Below are positions 25,109-30,072 of a DNA stretch of 30,072 nt, piece after piece. Source of the DNA: DATLYF01 sp035575095. GTDB taxonomy: Bacteria; Pseudomonadota; Gammaproteobacteria; Competibacterales; Competibacteraceae. Made by a program: the position numbers and the translations under genes. Within the stretch, counting starts at the first letter, position 1. Each line of letters opens with the position of its first letter. The stretch covers positions 1-30,072 of the forward strand of contig DATLYF010000046.1 of assembly GCA_035575095.1 (NCBI GenBank). The letters run 5' to 3'. Under the pieces are notes generated by a model. The model saw only the letters and a list, made by a program, of their open reading frames with translations. It made no database searches and was not told the DNA's origin.

Positions 25109-26164
25109 TCAGGCGCTTTCCCGCGCCATCAGGGTGAAGCCGAGGTCGAGGCGGGTGCGGCTGGGGGTATGGCCGGCGATCGCCTCCAGCAGCATCCGCG
25201 CCGCTTCGTGCCCGATCGCATAGCGCGGGGTGGCGATGGTGGTGATGCTGGGCACGGTCCAGGCCGAGGCGGCGAGGTCGTTGAAGCCGGCGATGGCCAG
25301 CTGTCCGGGCACCCGCAGACCGCGGCGCTGGCACTGGAACAGGGCGCCCTGGGCGAGGTCGTCGTTGCAGCAGAAGACGGCATCGCAGTCCGGCGCCTGC
25401 CGCAGCAGCCGGTCCAGCAGTTCCGCCCCCAGGCCGACGGTAGAGGGGTCGGGGACCGCCACTTCCCGTGCCGGATCGTAGCGGCCGGCCGCGCGCAGGA
25501 CCTGGCGGTAGCCCTCGCGGCGCTGCAGGGTGCGCGGATCGAGCTGGGCGGCGAGGAAGGCGATGCGCCGATAGCCCCGCTCCAGCAGGTAGCGGGTCAT
25601 GGTCTGGGCGGCTTCCTTCTGCGACAGGCCGACGCACAGGTCGTGAGGGCCGGCGTGCTCCTCGTCCAGTTCCATCATGTACACCGTGGGCGTGCCGCTT
25701 TCCGCCAGCAGCCGGCGGGTAGCGCTGCTGTGATCGCCGCCGGTGATGAGGAAGCCGTCGGGGTTGTAGGCGCGGTAGGTGGTCAGCAGGCGCTCTTCTT
25801 CGGCCGGTGAATAATGGGTGTTGCCGATCAGGAGCTGATAGCCCTGCGGGCGCAGGACGTCGTAGATGCCGTTGAGGGTATCGATGAACACCGTGTTGGA
25901 GAGCGACGGCACCAGCACCACCACGGTATGGGAGCGGGCCGAGGCCAGGGTGCGCGCGGCGCGGTTGGGGACGTAGCCCAGTTCGCGCACCACCTGCTCG
26001 ATGCGGGCTCGCAGTTCGGCGGAGACCCGTTCCGGGGTCTGCAGAGCGCGCGATACGGTGATGGCGCTGACGCCGGCTTTGGCGGCTACCTCGGCGATGG
26101 TCACCTGCCCCGGGGTGCGGGTGCGGGGTTTGCGGGCATGCTTGCGTTCGGCGGGAGGCGGCAT
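25109..26164 (-). CDS. gntR: LacI-family repressor of gluconate utilisation (GntR-like)
   Basis: A 351-residue LacI/GalR-type repressor. The HTH and hinge occupy about residues 20-77 (VTIAEVAAKAGVSAITVSRALQTPERVS, GYVPNRAARTLASARS), with a long basic N-terminal tail (ERKHARKPRTRTPG). The periplasmic-binding-like effector domain follows. The segment IPNRAA/LAxxRSHTVVVLVPSLSNTVFIDTLNGI is typical of GntR-type gluconate repressors. The ATG at 26164 has CCGGAG upstream. It is divergent from gluconate kinase and a TRAP system, and two perfect palindromes of LacI-operator form lie between them. It is therefore very probably their repressor, released by gluconate or a derivative. Confidence 0.9.
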   Translation of the reverse strand: MPPPAERKHARKPRTRTPGQVTIAEVAAKAGVSAITVSRALQTPERVSAELRARIEQVVRELGYVPNRAARTLASARSHTVVVLVPSLSNTVFIDTLNGIYDVLRPQGYQLLIGNTHYSPAEEERLLTTYRAYNPDGFLITGGDHSSATRRLLAESGTPTVYMMELDEEHAGPHDLCVGLSQKEAAQTMTRYLLERGYRRIAFLAAQLDPRTLQRREGYRQVLRAAGRYDPAREVAVPDPSTVGLGAELLDRLLRQAPDCDAVFCCNDDLAQGALFQCQRRGLRVPGQLAIAGFNDLAASAWTVPSITTIATPRYAIGHEAARMLLEAIAGHTPSRTRLDLGFTLMARESA

Positions 26165-26199
26165 GATGGCTCCGGTCTCAGATCCGTGATAATTCCTGC

Positions 26200-26230
26200 T
26201 TGACAGATGATCTCATGTTAGCGCTAACAT
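26200..26230 (+). promoter_or_regulatory. Candidate promoter of gntK-TRAP operon
   Basis: A perfect -35 TTGACA lies at 26200-26205. The -10 candidate TAACAT (26225-26230, 4 of 6) is at a long 19-bp spacing and lies inside operator O1, so repressor binding would block it. Confidence 0.4.
26215..26230. promoter_or_regulatory. GntR-type operator O1
   Basis: ATGTTAGCGCTAACAT is a perfect 16-bp palindrome with the central CG typical of LacI-family sites. It is identical to the second copy at 26308-26323 and lies 50 bp upstream of the repressor's own start. Confidence 0.85.
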
Positions 26231-26277
26231 TGCGCCGCGGTCCAGAACGGTGCGGACAAACGCCATAGCAGGGGAAC

Positions 26278-26299
26278 GAGGGGAGACCCTCATTTTTTT
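26278..26299 (+). terminator. Intrinsic terminator-like hairpin in gntK leader
   Basis: GAGGG (26278-26282) pairs with CCCTC (26287-26291) around a GAGA tetraloop. After one A there are seven T's (26293-26299). The orientation terminates plus-strand transcripts, which would stop a message started near O1 before reaching gntK. It may be an attenuator. Confidence 0.6.
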
Positions 26300-26307
26300 A
26301 GCCATCC

Positions 26308-26323
26308 ATGTTAGCGCTAACAT
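26308..26323. promoter_or_regulatory. GntR-type operator O2, abutting gntK start
   Basis: The second perfect copy of ATGTTAGCGCTAACAT, centred 93 bp from O1 (about nine helical turns). It ends on the base before the gntK ATG and so fills the place where a Shine-Dalgarno sequence would be. Confidence 0.85.
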
Positions 26324-26830
26324 ATGACAAGACAGCCGATTTTGGTGGTGATGGGCGTCTGCGGTAGCGGCAAGAGCCGCATCGGGCAGTTGCTGGCCGA
26401 GGCGCTGAGGCTGCCGTTTCTGGAGGGGGATGCCTTCCACCCGCCAGAGAACGTGGCCCGCATGTCCGCCAACATCCCGCTGACCGACGCCGACCGACAG
26501 GGCTGGCTGGCCACCCTGGCCGGGCACATCGCGGCCGCCGAGCGGGAAGGGAGCGGGCTGGTGCTGTCCTGCTCGGCGCTGAAGCGCAGCTACCGCGATC
26601 AGTTACGCGCCGCCAGCTCCCGGCTGCGCTTCGTCTACCTGCGCGGCAGCCGGGAGCTGATCGCCGAGCGCCTGAGCGGGCGGCATGGGCATTTCATGCC
26701 GCCCAGCATGCTGGAGAGCCAGTTGCGCGATCTGGAAGAACCCCTGACCGAGCCCGGCGTCCTGGTCTGCGACATCGCCCCGGAGCCGGTGCAGATCGTC
26801 ACCGGCATCCTGCACCAGCTCGCGCTCTGA
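26324..26830 (+). CDS. gntK: Gluconate kinase (gluconokinase)
   Basis: Phosphorylates D-gluconate to 6-phosphogluconate with ATP in the cytoplasm. The product is 168 residues, usual for GntK. Walker A is GVCGSGKS (11-18). EGDAFHPPENVARMSANIPLTDADRQGWL and CSALKRSYRDQLR are gluconokinase signatures, and GRHGHFMPPSMLESQLRDLE completes them. The start ATG at 26324 gives the expected short N-terminus, but no ribosome binding site is visible because the operator O2 lies directly upstream. It heads an operon with TRAP genes 70 bases downstream. No Entner-Doudoroff genes (edd, eda) are in the window. Confidence 0.95.
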   Translation: MTRQPILVVMGVCGSGKSRIGQLLAEALRLPFLEGDAFHPPENVARMSANIPLTDADRQGWLATLAGHIAAAEREGSGLVLSCSALKRSYRDQLRAASSRLRFVYLRGSRELIAERLSGRHGHFMPPSMLESQLRDLEEPLTEPGVLVCDIAPEPVQIVTGILHQLAL

Positions 26831-26900
26831 ACGGTCCCCACGGCCGATCCATAACACCGGCGCCGGACGGCGGGCCGGAAACGAGGAGGAGAGGAGAACC

Positions 26901-27419
26901 ATGCAACTTATCGTCGAACGTTTGCAGCGCGGGGTCGAATGGCTGATGGCCGCAGCCCTCGCGGTCATGGTGGCGCTGGTATTCGGCAATGTCGTCCTGC
27001 GCTACGTGTTCAGCAGCGGCATCGCCGCGGCCGAGGAGCTCTCGCGGCTGATGTTCGTCTGGTTGATCTTCCTCGGCGCCATCCTCGCCCTGCGCCAGCA
27101 CGCCCATCTCGGTTTCGAGATGGTGCAGTCGTGGCTGCCGGCGCCGCTGCGGCGCACCTGTGCGGTGCTCAGCCATGGCCTGATGCTGTACGGCTTGTGG
27201 CTGTTTCTGCAGGGCAGCTGGACCCAGACTGCGATCGGCCTGCAGACGCGTTCGCCGGTGCTGGGCTTTCCCCTGGCCCTGGTGGCGGTGGCGGGGGTGG
27301 TGACGGCGGTGGCCATGGGGCTGCTGCTGCTGCTCAATCTCTGGCGCATCCTGCGCAACGATCCGCGCGCGATGATCCCCGGGGCCGCGCAGTCTCCCAA
27401 CCTCGGCCATGATCTCTGA
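26901..27419 (+). CDS. dctQ: TRAP transporter small permease (DctQ family), gluconate locus
   Basis: Small four-TM subunit, 172 residues. LVFGNVVLRYVFSSGIAAAEELSRLMFVWLIFLGAILALRQHAHLGFEMV is a textbook DctQ core, and further hydrophobic spans lie near residues 92-112 and 126-148. A strong GAGGAGAGGAG precedes the ATG at 26901. It is co-oriented with gntK (70 bases) and with the large permease 15 bases downstream. The shared promoter and operators suggest import of gluconate or a related sugar acid. Confidence 0.92.
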   Translation: MQLIVERLQRGVEWLMAAALAVMVALVFGNVVLRYVFSSGIAAAEELSRLMFVWLIFLGAILALRQHAHLGFEMVQSWLPAPLRRTCAVLSHGLMLYGLWLFLQGSWTQTAIGLQTRSPVLGFPLALVAVAGVVTAVAMGLLLLLNLWRILRNDPRAMIPGAAQSPNLGHDL

Positions 27420-27434
27420 GCACGGGACACCGCC

Positions 27435-28712
27435 ATGACCATCACCCTGTTCATCGCCTCCCTGCTCGGCCTGATGGCGCTGGGCATGCCCATCGCCTTC
27501 GCCCTGATCCTGACCGGCGTGGTGCTGATGTACCACCTCGACTTCTTCGATGCCCAACTGGTGGCGCAGAACCTCATCGCCGGCGCCGACAGCTTCCCGC
27601 TGATGGCCGTCCCATTCTTCATCCTCGCCGGCGAGCTGATGAACGCCGGCGGCCTGTCCAAGCGCATCATCGCGCTGGCGGTGAGCTTCGTCGGCCACAT
27701 CCGCGGCGGCCTGGGGTTCGTGGCCATCGCCGCGGCCGTGGTGCTGGCCAGCCTGTCCGGCTCGGCCATCGCCGACACTGCTGCCCTGGCTACCCTGCTC
27801 ATCCCCATGATGCGCGATAACGGCTACCCGATACCGCGCGCCTCGGGCCTGATCGCGGCGGGCGGCATCATCGCCCCCATCATCCCGCCGAGTATGCCGT
27901 TCATCATCTTCGGCGTGACCACCAACACCTCTATCAGCCAGCTGTTCCTGGCCGGTATCGCCCCGGGGCTGGTCATGGGCATGGGCCTGGTGCTGGCCTG
28001 GAGTCTGCTGATGCGCGACAGCCCGCTCGAGACCCAGCCGCGCCAGGGCTGGGGGCAGCGTCTGCGAGCGCTGGGCGAGGGCGTGTGGGCGCTGCTGCTG
28101 CCGGTGATCATCCTCGGCGGGCTGCGCGGCGGGGTGTTCACGCCGACCGAGGCGGCCGTGGTGGCGGCGGTCTACTCCCTGGTGATCAGCCTGTTGGTCT
28201 ACCGTGAGCTGCGCTGGCGCGAGCTGCTGCCGCTGCTGGTGCAGGCGACCCGGACCACCAGCGTGGTCATGTTCCTGTGCGCAGCGGCCATGGTCTCGTC
28301 TTACATGATCACCCTGGCCGATCTGCCGGCGCAGGTGGCGGAGTTGCTGGCCCCGCTGCTCGACAGTCCGCGCCTGCTGATGGCGGCGATCATCGGCCTG
28401 ATGCTGATGGTGGGCATGGTGATGGACCTCACCCCCACTATCCTCATTCTCGCCCCGGTGCTGATGCCGCTGGTGAGCAAGGCCGGCATCGATCCGGTGT
28501 ACTTCGGCGTGATGTTCATCCTGGTCGGCTCGGTGGGGCTGATCACCCCGCCGGTGGGCACCGTGCTCAATGTCGTCGGCGGCGTGGCGCGCCTGCCCAT
28601 GGAGCGGGTGGTGCGTGGCATCTCCCCCTTCCTGCTGACGTATATCGTGATCTTGGCGCTGTTCGTTGGCTTCCCTGGGCTGATCACCGTACCGGCCCGG
28701 CTCTTCTATTGA
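27435..28712 (+). CDS. dctM: TRAP transporter large permease (DctM family), gluconate locus
   Basis: Large multi-TM subunit, 425 residues, hydrophobic throughout. Family signatures include FPLMAVPFFILAGELMNAGGLSKRI, LASLSGSAIADTAALATLLIPMM, IPPSMPFIIFGVTTNTSI, and GLITPPVGTVLNVV near the C-terminus. It resembles the YiaN/DctM group that carries sugar acids (for example 2,3-diketo-L-gulonate). The start at 27435 is preceded by ACGGGACACCGCC, a modest ribosome site, 15 bases after dctQ. The substrate is inferred from gntK and the repressor. Confidence 0.93.
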   Translation: MTITLFIASLLGLMALGMPIAFALILTGVVLMYHLDFFDAQLVAQNLIAGADSFPLMAVPFFILAGELMNAGGLSKRIIALAVSFVGHIRGGLGFVAIAAAVVLASLSGSAIADTAALATLLIPMMRDNGYPIPRASGLIAAGGIIAPIIPPSMPFIIFGVTTNTSISQLFLAGIAPGLVMGMGLVLAWSLLMRDSPLETQPRQGWGQRLRALGEGVWALLLPVIILGGLRGGVFTPTEAAVVAAVYSLVISLLVYRELRWRELLPLLVQATRTTSVVMFLCAAAMVSSYMITLADLPAQVAELLAPLLDSPRLLMAAIIGLMLMVGMVMDLTPTILILAPVLMPLVSKAGIDPVYFGVMFILVGSVGLITPPVGTVLNVVGGVARLPMERVVRGISPFLLTYIVILALFVGFPGLITVPARLFY

Positions 28713-28747
28713 TGCACTGACCACTACCACCCCGAGGAGGGTAAATC

Positions 28748-29770
28748 ATGCGTAAGCTCTTCAAGCATCTCGCCCTGGGCGCCGCCCTGCTGGCCGGCCT
28801 GAACGCACTGGTGCCGGCGGCGCTGGCGGCCGACGTCAAGCCGCGCATCATCCGCTTCGGCTACGGCCTGGGCGAGAACAGCAACCAGGGCCGGGCGGTG
28901 AAGTTCTTCGCCGAGGAACTGGCGCGCTTGTCCGCGGGCAAGCTCAAGGTCAAGGGCTTTGGGGGGGCCAGCCTGGGCACCGACGTGCAGATGCAGAACG
29001 CCCTGATCGGCGGCGCCCAGGAGATGATGGTGGGCTCTACCGCTACCCTGGTGGGCATCGTCAAGGAGTTCGGCATCTGGGACCTGCCGTTTCTGTTCAA
29101 CAATGAGCGCGAGGCCGATGCCGTGCTGGACGGGCCGTTCGGCCAGAAGCTGCTGGACAAGCTGCCGGAACAGGGTCTGGTAGGTCTGGTGTACTGGGAG
29201 AACGGCTTTCGTAACCTCACCAACACCAAGCGGCCGGTAACCCGGCTGGAGGATCTGCAGGGCATCAAGCTGCGGGTGATGCAGAATCCGGTGTTCCTGG
29301 AGATGTTCAACGACTTTGGCGCCAACGCCGTGCCGCTGCCGTTCTCCGAGCTGTTCACAGCGCTCGAGACCAAGGCAGTGGACGGCCAGGAGAACCCGGT
29401 CAACACCATCCAGTCCAGCAAGTTCTATGAGGTGCAGAAGTACCTGAGCATGACCAAGCACGTCTACAGCCCGTGGATCATGCTGGCCAGCAAGAAGTGG
29501 TGGGACGGGCTGTCGGCCGACGAGCAGGCGCTGATCCGCCAGGCCGCGGCCGCCGCCCGCGACTTCGAACGCAAGGACAGCCGCGATGAGGCCGCCAAGG
29601 CCATCGCCTTCCTCAAGGAGCAGGGCATGGAGGTCAACGAGCTGTCCGACGCCGAGCTGCAGCGCATGCGCGACAAGGCGCAGCAGACCGTGGACAAGTT
29701 CGCCGCCGAGGTCGGTCCCGAGCTGATCAAGGAACTGCAGGCCGAGATCGCCAAGGTGCGTCAACCCTGA
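28748..29770 (+). CDS. dctP: TRAP transporter periplasmic binding protein (DctP family), gluconate locus
   Basis: Periplasmic receptor of 340 residues. The signal peptide is about 1-28 (MRKLFKH basic start, cleavage near PAALAA). Landmarks are WDLPFLFNNEREADAVLDGPFG (111-132), YWENGFRNLTNTKRPV, GIKLRVMQNP with Arg176 (carboxylate-binding position), and VDGQENPVNTIQSSKFYEVQKYLS. The Arg fits an acidic ligand such as gluconate. AGGAGGGT precedes the ATG. Gene order Q-M-P differs from the P-Q-M order of the first TRAP system. Its 3' end overlaps the converging ATL gene by 10 bases. Confidence 0.93.
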   Translation: MRKLFKHLALGAALLAGLNALVPAALAADVKPRIIRFGYGLGENSNQGRAVKFFAEELARLSAGKLKVKGFGGASLGTDVQMQNALIGGAQEMMVGSTATLVGIVKEFGIWDLPFLFNNEREADAVLDGPFGQKLLDKLPEQGLVGLVYWENGFRNLTNTKRPVTRLEDLQGIKLRVMQNPVFLEMFNDFGANAVPLPFSELFTALETKAVDGQENPVNTIQSSKFYEVQKYLSMTKHVYSPWIMLASKKWWDGLSADEQALIRQAAAAARDFERKDSRDEAAKAIAFLKEQGMEVNELSDAELQRMRDKAQQTVDKFAAEVGPELIKELQAEIAKVRQP

Positions 29771-30072
29771 TCGTTGCGCCCCGCGCCGCCGCGGTCGCCC
29801 CGCGGCGGCGACTCCCCGCTCTCCAGCAGCTCCCCCCACAACAGTTCGTCCAGGTCCGGCCGCCAGCGGTAGCGCGGCAGATCCACCCGCCCGCCCAGTA
29901 CCGGCACCCCTTCGGCGCGCAGCCGCGCCTCCTGCTCGCGGAACGGCTCGCTGCCGACCGGGAAGGCGATGCGCCCCTGGGCGTTGAGCACGCGATGCCA
30001 GGGCAGTTTCAGATCGACCGGGGTCTCGCGCAGGGCGCGCCCGACCAGGCGGGCGCGGCGCGGCAGCCCGAG
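29761..30072 (-). CDS. MGMT-like alkyltransferase-like (ATL) protein, C-terminal part
   Basis: The frame is open from the window edge to the stop at 29761 (103 residues), so the N-terminus lies outside. RARLVGRALRETPVDLKLPWHRVLNAQGRIAF is the conserved core of the alkylguanine-DNA alkyltransferase DNA-binding domain, with Trp where the methyl-accepting Cys would be (PWHRV instead of PCHRV). Such ATL proteins bind O6-alkylguanine without transferring the alkyl group and hand lesions to nucleotide excision repair. The last 20 residues are Gly/Arg-rich and unrelated to the family. The gene converges on the TRAP dctP, with stops overlapping. Confidence 0.88.
   Translation of the reverse strand, partial: LGLPRRARLVGRALRETPVDLKLPWHRVLNAQGRIAFPVGSEPFREQEARLRAEGVPVLGGRVDLPRYRWRPDLDELLWGELLESGESPPRGDRGGAGRNDQG

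Noticed and set aside
26308..26367. Short ORF starting at the ATG inside operator O2 and overlapping gntK
   Set aside because: 19 codons, no ribosome site, and its ATG is part of the palindrome; better explained as chance.
26799..28730. 643-codon minus-strand frame opposite the TRAP permeases
   Set aside because: Low-complexity His/Gln/Arg/Asp composition typical of the antisense of hydrophobic membrane-protein codons; the plus strand encodes DctQ and DctM.

Overview
The window is GC-rich chromosomal DNA from a Gram-negative proteobacterium. The best guess is a Pseudomonas-like gammaproteobacterium: it carries an aotJQMP-type arginine ABC transporter, an AraC-type ArgR regulator, and an ast/aru operon with the two-subunit (AruF + AruG) arginine succinyltransferase, in the same overall order as in Pseudomonas. 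No tRNA, rRNA, CRISPR array or intact insertion sequence was seen.

Region 1 (1-7600): a sugar or polyol catabolic operon on the minus strand, divergent from its LysR-family regulator. In transcription order it encodes a two-piece transketolase (N then C subunit), a short-chain dehydrogenase, a TRAP transporter (DctP, DctQ, DctM) and a complete-type transketolase cut by the window edge. Having both a split and a full-length transketolase in one TRAP/dehydrogenase operon is the most unusual metabolic arrangement here. The split N subunit also lacks two histidines that are normally conserved in transketolase active sites. The substrate is unknown.

Region 2 (7676-15901): a porin (minus strand) divergent from an arginine-type uptake and regulation operon: periplasmic binding protein, two permeases, ATPase, a 922-residue PLP-dependent Orn/Lys/Arg decarboxylase, and an ArgR-like AraC regulator.

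Region 3 (15902-18272): a fructokinase and a mannose isomerase-type (AGE superfamily) protein, which together could take mannose through fructose to fructose 6-phosphate. A stretch of about 680 bases without an intact gene follows. It holds a 5'-truncated PIN-domain (VapC-like) toxin remnant.

Region 4 (18949-25078): the arginine succinyltransferase pathway operon astC-aruF-aruG-astD-astB. No astE gene follows. The same 41-bp pattern, matching two tandem ArgR half-sites and followed at identical spacing by a -10-like hexamer, lies upstream of both the uptake operon and the ast operon, so one regulator probably drives both.

Region 5 (25109-29770): a LacI/GntR-type repressor (minus strand) divergent from gluconate kinase and a second TRAP transporter (Q, M, P order). 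Two perfect 16-bp palindromic operators lie 93 bp apart, the second touching the gntK start codon. An intrinsic-terminator-like hairpin lies between them in the leader. The window ends in a partial MGMT-like (ATL) gene that overlaps the TRAP binding-protein gene tail to tail.
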